NCBI GenBank assembly: GCA_024734555.1
Contig: JANPWX010000247.1
Span: forward strand, 3,098,593-3,162,592
From: Trochalopteron elliotii
Taxonomy: Eukaryota; Chordata; Aves; Passeriformes; Leiothrichidae
Length of the DNA: 64,000 bases
Reading direction: 5' to 3'
Positions 22,034-36,563 of this stretch are shown one piece after another; within the stretch, counting starts at the first letter, position 1; each line of letters opens with the position of its first letter. The position numbers were made by a program, and so were the translations under genes. The notes beneath the pieces are model-generated. The model did not search any database. It was not told the DNA's origin and was given only the letters and a program-made list of their open reading frames with translations.

Positions 22034-25000
22034 GCCTGCACCAATGTGCAATAATTCACAGTTTCATTTTTGCCTCTATTTCCTTCTTAGGCTGAGATTT
22101 TATTTTTGACTACTTTCAGACAGGTATTTACATTATTACAAGTCACATCACCTGAAGACCTTTCCTTCAGCCACCCTTTTTACCTCAATTTCAAATGAGA
22201 AAAAATATGTTCATTACTTTGGCAGAAGATACTCTCAGTGCACATGCTCACAAGCATGTGCTTCTTTTAAAGGCAATACATTCACTGTAAACACATATTT
22301 TTCCTGTTTGACGCATTTCCAGTCTTTATGCTGTTTACTTCTGTATATTGTTAACCTCAAAAACAATGCATATTTATATGCAGATTGGAAGAAAATGAAT
22401 GTTTAGAAATGTTGCATTCATCAACTCTATTTGCATTTTGAGGATTGTCTTTTGTTCTGGTCTTTAAGATAAATTCTGCATGATGTGTGAAGTCATAGAT
22501 CTCAGGGTACAGCTCTGATGGGTAAATTGTCATGAAAAGGTTAAGAAGTGGTACAGGAAGTCCTAGAAGCAAGGGCTGCTATGACTCCTGGGGAGAATAT
22601 GCTTTCAAGACAGAACATGAAGTCTTATTGTAAGTGTAAGCTCACAGTTGCTCTCAAATATCTCTAGAGAAACCATAAAGGTATGATATTTGGATAGCAC
22701 ACAGGATTGGTAAAGGTTAATTTCCCAGAGGAGATCTGCGTCAAAAAAGAAAATGAGTCTCAGGAGAAGCACAAGGAAATCATGTCAGAAGAACAATAGG
22801 GAGTTTCCATCAACGTATAAGCTCTTATAAATTAATTCTTCTGCAGTGGTGCTCAAAATTATCTAAATCTCATTCCAGACCTTGACTGAACTGAAATTCT
22901 GAGATTTTGAAGTATTTTTGAAGGTAAGATTCTAATCTTTCTTCAAGGAATGTAATTTTAAAATAAAAATTACATAGATGTGTGACTTCAGGTGTGGGCA
23001 GAGAGTGGAGAGATGATTTTTTGCTGTGAAGTGTATAGGAATTCTATTGTCTTAATGAAGCACAACAGTCACACAACATTTTTAGAAATTCAAAACCTGT
23101 GAACAAGTATCACACATACATCCTTTTTTTTATCCCTTGCCCCCAACAAGAGATTTCTTCTGTGAAAATTTTAAAACTAAAGATTTAAAAGAGAGGATTG
23201 TTTTTTCTTAAATAATGCTTTTCTTAAAGAAATGGTTCTCTTTTTTCATTTTAAAAACTGCTTAGGATGAAATGTTGGATTTTGGTCCTAAAATTCATTT
23301 GTTCTGCCATAGATCAGGAGGAATTGAACTAATATTAATGAAAACGTCACACTAGCAATAGAAAAATGCAAAAGCCTATGAAAGAAGCTTCTTATGTCAG
23401 TGTCTTTCTCTGACTCCTCCCACAGTCCTGTTCTGCAAAGAGGAGCAGGAGGGTGCTGTGAAGAACATCTTCCAACAGCTATTATCCTTCCCCGTTCATC
23501 TCCAGTGATCTGTCATATGTCACAGTTCCCATACTTAAAGGCATATGGTAGGTATTAGAGATGATTGCTGCAGCATGCTGATCCTGGCCCTACATATCCT
23601 TGTTTGACACACTAGATTGTTGAATGACATTTACTTTGACAAAAAGAGTTGCATGTGCCTTTCATTTTCTGGCTTTTTATTTTTTTAAATGCATCAACCA
23701 CTTTTCTAAATACAAAAGAGAAACAGAGTTTCTCTTTGGAAACAGATTTTCACACTATTCAAGGATGAGATTAATATTGTCTGTAAGATAAATGGAAAAA
23801 GCTGGGCAGGTGTCACCAAAACAATTGAATGGATGGCTTTTCTGTAAAGGGAATATGATTTCATCTGACCTCTGTAGTCTGGAATATTTAATAAATCAGT
23901 AATTACTATTCAAATACATCCCCTGTGCTGTTGAATAAAATCTTGGGCACACTGACATATTTCAGTGTAAGATTTCTATGCAGAAGATAAGCACAGAGTA
24001 GGACAAAAATTAGGATAAACTGTACCACATGAATTGAGCAGAGGCGAATTGGATATGTGTGTATGGGAGAATTTAATGTTTCAGATGAATCAGCTTTTCT
24101 TCGGATTCAGTCTGTGATCTGTTACTGGCCTGAAACATATTCTGCATCAGAAAAGGGGGTAACAGCAGACATAGGATATAACAATTACTTATTTAAGAAT
24201 CTGACACTGATTTCTCTTTGGTTTTGTTTGCTATTTAGTTAATCTCTCTTAATAAAGAATAAAATATCTGATATATTTCTGTAATTGAAGAAAACCCACA
24301 AGATATTTAGGGTTGAACAGCTGTAGTGCCTTGATATCTCTCTATATATAGAGATATATAGGTGTGTATATATATGTATACATATTCATCCTGGAATGGC
24401 TCTTCTACAATAAAAAGGACTAGTGGTGATCAGAATGAGAAAATTTATCTTGGATTATAAAACAAATTCCTGTCTCTGATGAATTTGTATAGAATCTTTT
24501 TCCTCAATGTATTCAGTATTCATGTTTTCTTCATTCCAGTTCTAAACTGCATAAGCTATGGAATTTTGATCCTTTTCTGTGGGTCATTAGGAAACCCTTT
24601 GCACTGTTTTATCACTGGAAAACATTGATATCCTTTACTTCAGTTTGTTCTCTCTCTTCTTCCCTTTTTTTCCACGTTAAAAAAATTTGTACAGAACTTT
24701 AGGACGGACAATAACTCTCAAATTTCTTGGGGTCCTTATAGTTCTAACCTTTATACTGCTGCATCATTCTTTTATTAAAAATCCCACAATCCCATTTATT
24801 ATATTTTTTTTGCCAGGTTGCAAAAGAGCTTTGAAAATGAATGTCAGTCTCCATTAAAAGGATTCATTACTTACAGTTCAAATTTCCTCTACTTAGTATT
24901 GAAACTCTGTCAAAGGAGAAAAGGGAGAAAAACCTTCTAGACTGGGTTTCTACCCTTGCCATACGAATACCATTATCTCACACAATAATTCAATTTATTT

Positions 25001-28000
25001 CAGTCATTTTGGTTGCATATTACAAGTCAGGTACAGTCTTTGATTCGTGTGCTTTATTTGAATGGTACTTATAGACATCACCTAAAAATTACTTGACAGT
25101 GTTTGTGTACATGTGGACAAACTTCAGTTCCACATCCAGTGCAATGTGCCCCGTATTGCCTTCCTCAGTGTTTGTGAATTTTTGATCCTGCAGGTAGGTT
25201 CAGCTGACAGGACACCAATGCCTGTAGATGTCAGTCATCTGCCTGGAGTTCCTCCTACTCAGTAAAGAGGGTTCCAGTGAAGTCGCCTACAACTAAGATG
25301 GTGATTTTTGCAAGATAAATATTCCCACATACTGACAAGGTTTCTGAATTTTCACAAAACACTGATGCCCACTTAAAAAAAAAATAGGGGACATTTCTGA
25401 TTTTATTAAAATATTTCCTCACTATGATACTTGTATAAGAATAGAGTTAGTCTTGTCTCAATGAGAACTTTATAGATATTTTTATTTTTTTTCACTTGAC
25501 GGGCATTTACCTCCTCCCTCTTCCTTGCCACATAACAAAAGCATTTTTGTAGGGGAATGTTTAAGTTTTAGACAACATGTATTCCCAGGATGCAATTCTG
25601 TTGTGATGACCACCTTGATAACTAATGACTTAATTAGATAATCACATAATTGCAATAAGTAAAAAAAATGGAATAAAGAATTGAAATTATTTTTTCCTGG
25701 AGAGGAAGGAGTAAATTTTGAATTTCATAACCTCAGCTTATCAATGGCACTAATTAGACCTTGTGTTTTTGTAATTTTCCATTAAAAAGCTGCTGAGATA
25801 AAAACCAGATACATTTTTTTAATCTGTGAGCACTTATGTGATGAAAAGAAACACAATAATTTGAGAGTCATGGGTATAGATTTCTATTTTCAGTCCTATT
25901 TTTCATATCACAGGAGCTGACTCCTAAAACCTTTGCAGAGTCTTACATCATTTCACTGTTATATTTGAAACAATCAGTTTTGATGGCTAAAGAGTTTTAT
26001 ATTTGGCCCATGCCAGACACATTCCAAATAGTTGCTTTGCCCCAAATTTTTATTAGCTTTGACATAACCAAGGGGGTTATCTGATAGTGGAGTAATTTAT
26101 TATTTAGAATTACTCAATAGGTTCATTGTTATCACTGCATTAAGCACATGAGTCATGGTTGTTGAGAAGGATTTTTAATCTAATGATCTGATATATGTTT
26201 TCATAATGTTTACTGTATCAATGATCAGCAATGAGAAGGAAAAAAGTATATGGGACTTAAAGGAATTTGGAATATCTGAGGGATCATTTATTAATCAGCA
26301 TTGATTTCAGAGAGCGATTTTCTGTAGTTCATCATGTGCCCTAAACATATGATCACACCTTTGAATCACCTCATTGTTATAAATATCAGAGATGAAACAA
26401 TGAATGACATAAATGTCTGAAACTCTTCTCTGCCTTTGTTTTTCTTTTATTTTTCTGTATGGCCAACAGCATAAGGTCTGCCTGCCTGTACTGGACCCCT
26501 CCAAATAATGTTTGAGTTTCGTAGATTCTGACAATTCAATCCAATCAAAAACTCTGCATCCTCAAAGGGGAAAAGTAGTTTTCTATTGGGAAAATAGAAA
26601 CCATCCTTCCCCAAGGCACCAACACTACTTCAGGCACATGTGAACTAGCAGACTGGACAGTAGTTGTGGCAGCATTGAGTAGAATCAGGCTGTGAAATCT
26701 GTCTGGGAAAATGAATAAATATTAAGATGTTTAGTCAATGCTGATATCTGTGCTACTGAGGTTATATTGATATCTACAGTGACTGCCATGCCGTATGTCA
26801 CACAATCTGGCCTTGCTTTCTTGCTTGCTTTCTTCTGTGGGTTACATCCATATTCCTTTTGGTCTCAGCCAAGAGCAGCAATATTGTAATAAGTGAAGAG
26901 ACTTCTTTTGAAGCTATTATTAACAAGGAATATAATTTACAATACACATTACATATTTAAATAGAAACTTACATTTGCCTTTACAGATGTGAATTTGCTG
27001 GATCTAAAGAAAAAAACCTGGTTTTTGAGGGCTTCTACTGTAATATTTATTTTCATGCTTACATTACGAGCATCTGAGAGCAGCTAATTGAAAGGCCTAA
27101 TTACACAAAAAGGCAACTTTAATAAAATCTCTCCTTAGTTATAATGCGTTTATAAGCTCTAACTGGTCTTGAAGGCAGTTAGCACCTGTACACCTTTTTA
27201 AGAGGCATCTAGTCCTAGCAGAGCAAGCCCATGGTTATACATTTCAACTTTTTTTTTTTTTTAATCGAGCCCTAGCTGCTTCAGAAACAATAACATTAGA
27301 AAAACTGTAAATTGGATTTCAAAAGAAATAGTAATTCACATTATTTTAAATGTGTGGATTTAAACCCAGGCTTTACAGGCTCATTCAAGATCCATGAGTC
27401 AAGGATCCCAGTCTTTACTGTCTTGAAGTACAGCAGTGGGTAAGGGAAGACAGTGGAAGATGTTTCATCATTTGCCAAGCAAGTCCACAAACCCACAAAA
27501 CTGGTGGCAATAAATCTTCTGTATCTCACAGGACTATAATAACTGTAATAATACATTAGGTTCTGCAAGAGTATGCTTGTTTTGAGGATTAATAATTCCC
27601 CAGAGATGGAAAGTTCTCATATCTATCAGCTACTTACAAATCACTCTTAACATGAATCTAAAATGAAGAATTGAAATCTAGCTACTAGCCTATAATTAAA
27701 TACAGTTAAATATATACAAATTAAGTAAAATAAGACTAAAAAATTTATTTTGTCCTTAGATTTTAGTGTAAAAGATCTCAGCTGTAGTTTATTGAAAATA
27801 AGAAACTATGCTGAAATAAGGCAAAATGAACACAGAAATTACTACAGCAACAGTCAGAAGTGTTTTGTGATGCTGATTGCAGTAAAAATCAAAATCTGGT
27901 ACTGTAGGTTGTGCTCTGCTTTGAATAAACTATAGCACAAAGTAGTTTGACATGTAGATGGATCTTCAGGCTTTAAAATTAAATACATAATTTTGAAATA

Positions 28001-31000
28001 ACTTCATAGTTTTATTTTGTGTTTTAAGATTTAATATTCTTCAGAAATGAGCCACTACTATTTTCAAATAATAAGAATAAAAAAGCATTTCTTAGTCTAC
28101 TTTAAGCTACTGTTTATTGGGGTTTTTTTTATTTGCATAGTAAACAATCATTTTTGTTATGAAATTTTGAATCTTTCTATATCATTAAAATGATAGCAAA
28201 ACCAAAGCCATGTATTTGGTATGCATATATGTTTGTGGGCAGCATTAAGTAGTTAGTTGTGAATCATCTAGTCTAGTGTCCTGTATTGTTTTGTGCAACT
28301 TTTAAAATTTTTGATAAAATGCTTTCGTAATTAGACTCTATGACAAGAGATAAAGTCCAAAAACTATTCTGGATTAAATTAATTTACTTAAAACTTATCA
28401 TTTGATTTTTGTCTTTGCAGTAAATCAAATGACTAATTTTGAACAAAAAGCATTCCAAAGGAATCAAAATAACTATTCATGTAGTTCACACCCTAATTCT
28501 TAGTTTGGTCATTCTAATTTTAGAAAGTATTAGACCAATCCAGCTTTCTCTATTCATGTTAATTGGCAACAAGTGTTGACAAAAAATGTATATAAATACT
28601 TGGTCAGGACTTCAATATTTTTAGATTACAGTATGGTTATTTACACATATTTTCTATTTCTATATTGTAAAATACTTGCAAGGATTTATTGGTGGCTTTT
28701 AATTGGGAAAATAAAAATATATGGTAATCATGGAAAGATTTTTCTATTTGTGCCTATTCAAAATTATTCAGAAAACTTTCACCCTTTTAAGTCCTTCTTG
28801 AAGCTATAGTCTGACAGATAGGTAGACAGATGGACAAATAGAATTGGCAGATAGGGATCACAGTTTATTTTCCTAGCGAATAAGTTGATTACATTGGGAA
28901 AGCTGACTATACAAACACAGGGAATGGGAGAAAACAGATGGTATGCGTTCCAATGCCTGGTGGCTGTTTGAGCATTAAACATTTGTCTGAACTGATTCCT
29001 GTAAGTAAAGAATCTGTATTTTTTAATATCTTCCATTAAATAAAGAACCTGTGAATGGGGAAATAATGAAAGCAGAATGAGCTTGTAATGTCATTTCTAA
29101 GATTAAAGCATTTTTATGCTTTAAACCCAGTAAACTATCATGGAAAAGTCTTTGTTTAAAATGAGAAAATTAAAAATACCTAAAAGTAGAAATAAGAAAA
29201 GGTAAAACTCTTCAGCAAGTATGCAAAATCTCTTCCAAAACAGTTTATTCTTTCATGAAGATACTTTACACCGGTCATTTTGAAGATCTTCCATTCCTAG
29301 TGACTCAACAGAAACATTAGCATGCAAGTCTGCTTGCAGATGAATGGTGGAGTGCAAGCTCCTAAGTTTTATATAACTGCTATCCTAATAGCAGAATCAA
29401 TGACATTACACAAACCTGGCTCACACCCATCACCTGTGATTACAATGAGTTGCTGTTCATGGCATATGTGGTTGTTGTGTTTAAGTCACTGAGGATTAAG
29501 GAAGAGAGAAAAATGTACTACAGTCCAAAGTCATGAAGGGGAAAGTGTGTTAGAGCCACATACACAGTATATTTATTTACTTATGATGAGCCCCAGCCAC
29601 GAGCCATCAGCTTACAGTTTCTCTTACAATCACCCTCATTGGCTATTCATGAACAGGTCATGAATAGCAGGATTATATCACTTTGTTTTTACTTCCTTAA
29701 TAGGAGCTATTAAAGAGTCACTTTTCAGATTGGTATTATTAACTGTTTGTTAGGCTATATTTTATGAATAGTGCTTTCCTTATTCAGAAGAGGAGACAGC
29801 ATAGAGAACTGGAAATGGTTTGAGAAGTAATATGAACATCAAATTATTTGTAAGACAGGAAATAATTGGTATACATTGGCAATGTAGTTTGAATAAAAGA
29901 GCTGAATGCTAGCCTATTGCAGGAAATAGTTCAGACTTATTCTGAAGAGATCTGCACCACTACTCTCCAAATTGCCTGTATTGCTTTTCAGATCAGTAGA
30001 TTTTAAGGCCCAAAAAGGGCATTTACATCTTAACCTAATGGCTAACAGACTAACAGACAGGACAATCAATTTCAGTAAGTGATCCAGAGTGACAACCACA
30101 ATTTTGTAACATATAAAGAGGCAACCAAACATACCCAAACTTCATTTTAAGTGTTGAAAACACCACATTCCATGGCATAAAGGATTTACTGTAGCTCTGT
30201 GTAAGATGTCCCAAAGGTTTAGTATGCTCTTCATTAAACATGTGTAGCATGATCTCAGTCTGAATTTGTGTAGCTCTGTGTCATCACTTTTTGGGAGCAT
30301 TTTAGTTAACTAAAGACTGTGAACAAGCTGAAAACCCTAAATAACATACTTTTATTATGGTAAACTTCATGTCTTTTCTTGGTAATAAACAACAATTGAG
30401 GATTTTCTTGCCCTCACTTGTTCAAGAACTGAATTTCAGAGCCTCTTATCCAGATATGTGTAGTTTGAGTGGTACAAAGTAAAATAACTTGTTTATTTTT
30501 TGTTTTGGGTTTCAAATATCAGCGTCTCACTTACAGAAGATGCATCAGTAATATCAATTATTTTGTGCCAAGATGATTATGCTAGAAAAAATCAGACCTT
30601 TTTTCAAAGATCTTCAAACTCAAAATAATCTTTCCATTTCTTTTCCATGTGATCTTTCTATGTAAAATACAAGAGACACAAATGTCAATTCCAAAAGAGA
30701 AATTTTAATCTTGTTTTTTTTCTTCACAGTACAATTTTATTGGAGGTAATAATTATTTTTATCTTCCTTCTCTTCTATTTCAGTACACTAAATGCATTAT
30801 TAAAAATTCAGCATTTATTTTTAAACTGAAGATCAGGTGTTAGCCACATTATATTCATAACGTTTCCTTACTCTCAAAATCTAAAATTTGTCACTACTGG
30901 GAGAAAAAGGAAATAAGAGCTACACAAGTGAAAAGTTTAGTAGAAAATTGTAGACTTTGGCAATCATTGAACAAAAAGCTTAATACTTAATTTAATACTT

Positions 31001-31604
31001 CATTTTAATAAAATATGAAAACAACATTCAAATTGAAATAAACATTACATCAATCAACCATTCTCCAAGAAACACATAACAAAAAGCATGGCTGTACATC
31101 TGGCACAAAAATCTGAAAAGCAAAAGGAAGCCTGCTAGGATTTGATTATAGATGTATTTGTTTTCATGGTAGTTAACATTAATTTTCACAAGAAACCTCA
31201 GCTATTCAGTTGCTCAGGGTTTTTTTTGGGTTTAGATATTATCATATTGTTCAAGCTTTGAAAATAATAGAGGTTTACCTAAAATTAAGAGATCAAAACT
31301 CTTTTGTCTTCTTTATTAATATAAGCTTGAAATATCAACATCTCAGTCACATTCAGTAGAGATAAGATCTTGTGATAATATACGCTGGGAGGAAGCCCAG
31401 CTGATCCCTAGGCCAAGCCCCCGCTCAAAGCAGTGGGTATGAAATTAGCACTTGCATCTAGTTTGATCTTGAGGGCTTCCAAGCATAAATACTACTTCAC
31501 TTCAATGAATGGTAAATACTCCCAACATTTGCTTGTCTTCACAGAGAAAAAAATATCCTTAGAGAGAGTTTTAACCATTCTTGTTTCAATTTAGACCTAT
31601 CTTT
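22034..31604. other. Unique AT-rich DNA, the longest repeat-poor stretch
   Basis: About 9.6 kb without a recognised transposon or gene. It holds a 9-base inverted repeat at 22240-22261, an AT-rich hairpin (tatctct...agagata) near 24335-24360 followed by alternating TA/TG sequence, and an 11-base inverted repeat at 29642-29668. Motif-dense AT-rich pieces resembling conserved non-coding DNA occur around 25730-26170 and 27060-27190, but conservation cannot be judged from one sequence. Confidence 0.6.
29642..29668. repeat. Perfect 11-base inverted repeat, 5-base loop
   Basis: gctattcatga (29642-29652) pairs with tcatgaatagc (29658-29668) around acagg. It is a short hairpin of unknown role. Confidence 0.95.
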
Positions 31605-31876
31605 CATCTTGCTATTGCACACCATAGAGAAGAGTCCAGTTCCATCTTCTCCATATCCTTCAAGTACTAAGTTTCCTCAAAGCTGCTTCTTCTACAGACA
31701 ATATATATGTCCTAGACACTCGGCCTCTTTTCACAGGATAAGTGCTCCAGCTCTTCCAACCATCTTGGGAGGATTTGATGACCTTCTGTTAGTTTATTGA
31801 CATCTTTCTTGGAATGAGAGACTTCAGATTGGATACAATATTCCTGGTTTGGCTCTTATCCTAGGAACTACACAGG
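31605..31876 (-). mobile_element. Old, diverged CR1 LINE fragment
   Basis: Read against the CR1 minus-strand pattern, the segments 'gaagagtccagttccatctt', 'aagtgctccagctcttcc', 'accatcttggga', 'gacatctttcttggaatg' and 'gatacaatattcc' occur in the right order and spacing. Divergence is much greater than in the other copies, and the 3' tail is missing. It belongs to an old insertion layer. Confidence 0.75.
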
Positions 31877-34800
31877 TAGAAGAGACCAGAAGGATGGATT
31901 ATAAAAGATGTGTGACAATGTGGTTTTGCCTCTTGAACAGGGAAGAGTTTGTGTATCTACAGGCATTAAACATGTGTCAGCAAACATCTCTATGATATTG
32001 TGAGGTGGCTGCAAATACGTTTGAAAGAGTGTTATAGGTATGTGTAATCAAATGGACTGCTAAGACTCTCCACAAGAGGGAATGAATGACACAAACCGTC
32101 AAGAATGTGGATGGACACTCCTTTTCCATAAGATGCCATTACAGAGAAAACTTCAAGAAGGATGATGCTTCTCCAACCCAGACAATAATCTAAGCAAGAT
32201 TGCCAGCAGGATGATTTGCCCAGCATGATCAATAGAAAACTGATATATATCACAAAGTTCAAAAATCTGCTGGTTTCTCTTTAAAACCATTGTTTTAAAA
32301 GTACAGACTTATTTTTAAAACTTTTTCTTTCTTCTTATATTTTTGATTTCCTGAAGGCAGCACAGTGGCTGTGAAAATATTTCACCATCTTACAGAGGCC
32401 TGTACACATGTGCACATTTAAATCTATACTATGTCTTGTTTGTATTTTTAATATTACTGGTATAGTGACAAGTCATGTTATGTTTCTATGAAAAAAAGAA
32501 ATATAGAGGGAGGAAACAACATCCAAAATAGAGTAACACACTTGTGCAAAGAGATTATTGTACGTTTCCACCAAAATTTGCTTTCAAATCTGCACATATT
32601 TAAAAAATTCTAGAATCTCAACACTGAATTCAATACCTTTAGCTTGTTGAAGCATCTAAGACAATGGGTTTTTTTTTCCCTTGTCACTTTAATTCAGACT
32701 TGTGTACAGATTTATATTGCCCACAGAAGTAGCTGCAAGGGCACAGTAACACAGCAACTGCTTCAAGAAAATGGAAATTGTGCCAGGGGATGTTCATTCC
32801 TAGATTTGCTTGTGCACTTTGCCATTAGCATCAGCAGTTTGTGTTTGTGAAATTGCTTTAGTTATACGATATCTCTACTGGACAACTGGTTACTAATTTC
32901 TCCATAATCTCCCATCAGAAGCTCAATAGAAAGACTGTCTATAGGAAGCTAAAAAGTTCTTCTCCAACCAGATGGAAGCACCAACTTAGAAATGCACTTG
33001 CACAGCTACAAGTTCAGAGATAAATATATATTACGGGAAAGAGGTTTTGGGTTTTATTTCTTTTTTTTTTTTTTTTTTTTGTTAGTCTTGACTTTTTTAA
33101 TAAAGAATCTGACCTCAAATTTTAACTTGTGCCTCCACCTATGAAATCTAGTTCTTTGAGATTTTTTTGTTGGTGGTGGTGGGGGTTTTTTTGTTTGTTT
33201 TAGGGGCTTTTTTGTTTTTTGGGGTTTTTTTCTGTTTTGTTTTGTTTTTAGGTTTTTTGTTGTTGTTGTTTTTATTTTTTGTTTGTTTTTAATTCTATTA
33301 TTTTAGAATAATCTTCTGCAATGGGGAAAAAAAGTTGCCATACTCACACAACTATGTAACTAGTATCTTCTCAAGTGTAAATCGAAATAGACTTGTCACT
33401 GCTTATAAAGAAAGTACACAAGAATTTTTTGTAACAGATTTCATTGGAAGCATAAAAGCTGGGATTGTTTTGACAATACTTGTTTCCTTGTTCTAATTAG
33501 TTATACCTGTATTACAAGTAAATCACTGTCAAATGTTCTTCTTTGAGAAGGCTTTTCAGCCCTGTGGTGTGCATGAAAATGTACCTGTCTTTTCAACCAA
33601 TCTCTGCCAGTACCTTGTAAATTGATCTCTGTTTTAATAGCCTTGGTGCAACAGTCTTTTGTGGTGAAGTTATGCCTCCCCTCCTAATTCTAGTGAATAG
33701 ACTCATTGTTGAAAACGTGGTGGTTAAACATTTTCTAATCTTGGCTGTCTGCAGAGATGCAGAAACATGCTGGCTAGTCAGACGGGTGGCTCTTTTTCAT
33801 GTGGCATTACAATGCAGATAGTTTTCATGAGTTTCTGTTTGTATGCCAGACTCAGAATATACCCATCTCAGTCATTTTCCTGTGTCTTAGGGCTCTGCGT
33901 CCATGTGCTGGGAGGCTGATTGCTGCACAAGTTTAACATGTTCTCAAGGGAAGAAAAAAGTGAAGTTATTTAAAATAATTAGTGTGTAAGTATAGCTGAG
34001 TGGTTTTCTACTGACTAAAAGGGCTAATTGTTGATTACAAAAATGTCCTTAATGAAGAAGTAAGGTCACCTGAACCAATAACATCCAATATTTGCATTTG
34101 GAGGGGATAGAAAAAAAAAATTGTGAAGAAAGTGAACTTTTATTAAAACTGAGCATTGGAAAAAATCCAAAACCAATCAAATGAAACCCAAATCACAATA
34201 CCTTGTATTTTCAGAGTGATTATTTTATTTCAGTTTTACAAAATCTTTTCCTTTGTCTCTTTTCCCTAACTGTTCTCATCCCTAAAATAAATCTACTATT
34301 CTTGATATTGGTTCACATTATCTGTGGGATGGTAGAATCCTTAAACGCATTTTTTATCCATGAAGTACAGCCACACCTGCATAGAACCTCACAAGTTTTT
34401 TAGCAGCACCCAGGAGCTTGTCACAATAACCAATGGTAAGAAAGAGTGAATCAAGCTGGGCATCTCCTGGAACGCTCTGGAAGCATTCACTTACAGAACA
34501 TGTGGGACGTATTCAGTGCCCTTCTAGTTTAACGAGTTTTCTCTATGAAAAATCATGTAAAATTTGTCTTCTTTCACTGCTACTGTGCAACTGTTTACTG
34601 CCACATCTCCTCTGCCTCCTCAGAAATGTATTATGCTTCTGGCTAGTCTTAAGCTACTTGTGATAGGGAAGAGATAACTTTTTTTTTTTTTTTTATCTGT
34701 TTGGTAGGAATAAACAGGGTATTTCAGAAAAGCAGATTTCTAAGGTGATACCAGGTGAGTGTTAGAGTAGGCACAGCTTTTGGAACTCTCTGACCACCAC

Positions 34801-36397
34801 CCACTTTCAGTGAAGTCAATTTGTTTTGTAATACTTAATGGCTTCTGATCTGACATTTCATTCTGAACTTGCTTGCATTGCAATAAGTGGAGATAAGCTG
34901 TAGAAAAGTCAGTCCCCAGATTGTGTGAATGATAGTCCTACTCTAGAATTTGTTTTTTATATCTTTGCTTAGCTGAAATACAGTGATAGTCCATCCCAAA
35001 ATATATACCAAACCCAGACCGGAAGAGCAGAACACCTGAGAAAGAAGGACTTAAAATTATTTCTCACAGTCTATCCTACCTGAATTTAGCCAGGTCAGAC
35101 TAAATTTATCATTCTCCCTTTCCCCCTGCAGCCTGAGATGCATTCTGACCCTCCTGGTGTTACTAGGTTCGGGAACAGTTGGCACAAATGGTTTGTGGGT
35201 AGCAGTAAAGAGGAAAACATCAATGATATGTCTATACACTGGAGGCTAAATGTGTTACACAGCTGTTGTTTTCTCCGTAAGGTTTAAGTAATCCTTAGAG
35301 GGTGAGACCTATGAAATACAACAGCCATGGTCTGAATGGCCTGGTGCCACCAGAGCAATTTCCTTCAAATGATTCTATTCAGTGTTAACCAATAGCACAT
35401 GAATCATCAGGCCAAATTCATTTCAGATGTACAGCTCTCTTCATTCTATACATCTGATCTCTGGCTGGGATTAGGTGAAACATGTAGAGTAGCAGTATAC
35501 ACTTCCCATAAAAACCTGCATATGGGCTTTTGCTGGAGAGGATGACTGTAAATATTCAAGAGCAAAGAGAAGCAATGGAAATTTTGTGGTTGTGACTTTG
35601 AGTGAATACCAGAAAAAAAATTCCATCATAAAGTGGAATAGTTCAGATGATCTCTGACAAAATGACATACAGCCTCTATTAAGAACAGTCACATGAAAAG
35701 AAAATAAATACTATTTTAATTGTGGTTCTTTCTGCATACATTTTTTAAGACATTGTTCTGAAATGGCACTTTTTTATGTAACAATCATGTCTGAAGTTTT
35801 CCTCTTTTAGTCCTGTGTAAGTGAATTTGAGTGATTACTTTTCAATCCCTCTGCCAGTTTTTTATGTCTTAATCTCATTCAAGAGGTAATAGGCTAAGGA
35901 ATATATTGAATACACTGGGTAATTAACCAAAATTGAAGTAATTAAACAACTAGAATAAGTAGCAGTTTCTACAGGCAGAATTTGAAAAAATAAGAGTAGC
36001 ATGAATGGTTATAAAGAACTGTTTCAGAAGCATGAACAGGAGGGACAGAAGATTAAGGATGCGCTATGGCTTTTTCTAAGTTCTAAAGAACATCTTTCCC
36101 ATGTGCATGTTCCAGGCCTGCATGCAAACCTTTTTGCTAGCATAAGGAAAACTTGATCAACTCTGTATGTGGGTAACTAAATTCTACTCATACATATCTA
36201 TCTGTTAAAATGAAATTTTTTATGCATAGACCCACTCTAACTATTCAAGTTTCCAAGGCTGTCAAAGGCTTTTAAAATTACTTTGATCTTGAGGCTAAGA
36301 GCCTGAATTGTATATTTGAATGCTGAGCACTTTGCACTAGCCATCCCAAAGAACAAGAAAGCCAAATAGCATCCTGTTTGACTTGTTTTTTGAATGG
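31877..36397. other. Unique AT-rich DNA with a G/T-rich block
   Basis: No gene recognised. It includes a 20-base T run (33061-33080), a G/T-rich block (33156-33300) and a 16-base T run (34679-34694). A weak exon-like segment on the plus strand (35132-35281) is discussed in the findings. Confidence 0.6.
33061..33300. repeat. Poly-T run and G/T-rich low-complexity block
   Basis: Twenty T at 33061-33080, then from 33156 ggtggtggtggggg, ttttttggggttttttt and repeated gttttgtttt/gttgttgttg units up to about 33300. Several runs of three or more G separated by T could form a G-quadruplex on the plus strand. Confidence 0.9.
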
Positions 36398-36473
36398 AAA
36401 AGGACTTTTCTGGTTGCGTTTCTGTTACAGTCAGATACACTTGTTGTTGAAGATCTCACGGTTTCCAACATGG
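36398..36473 (+). repeat. Direct repeat copy A flanking a CR1
   Basis: This 76-base segment aligns without gaps to 37219-37294 at about 77% identity, including 'ttacagtcaga' and 'ggtttcca'. The two copies lie on either side of the CR1 at 36564-37025. Confidence 0.8.
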
Positions 36474-36563
36474 TATCAACAAAGAAGGAAGGGAGGTATG
36501 AGACCATCTAATTTGAGGAGTTTGTCTATACAAACCTGTAAATATATAACAGGATTTGGAAAC

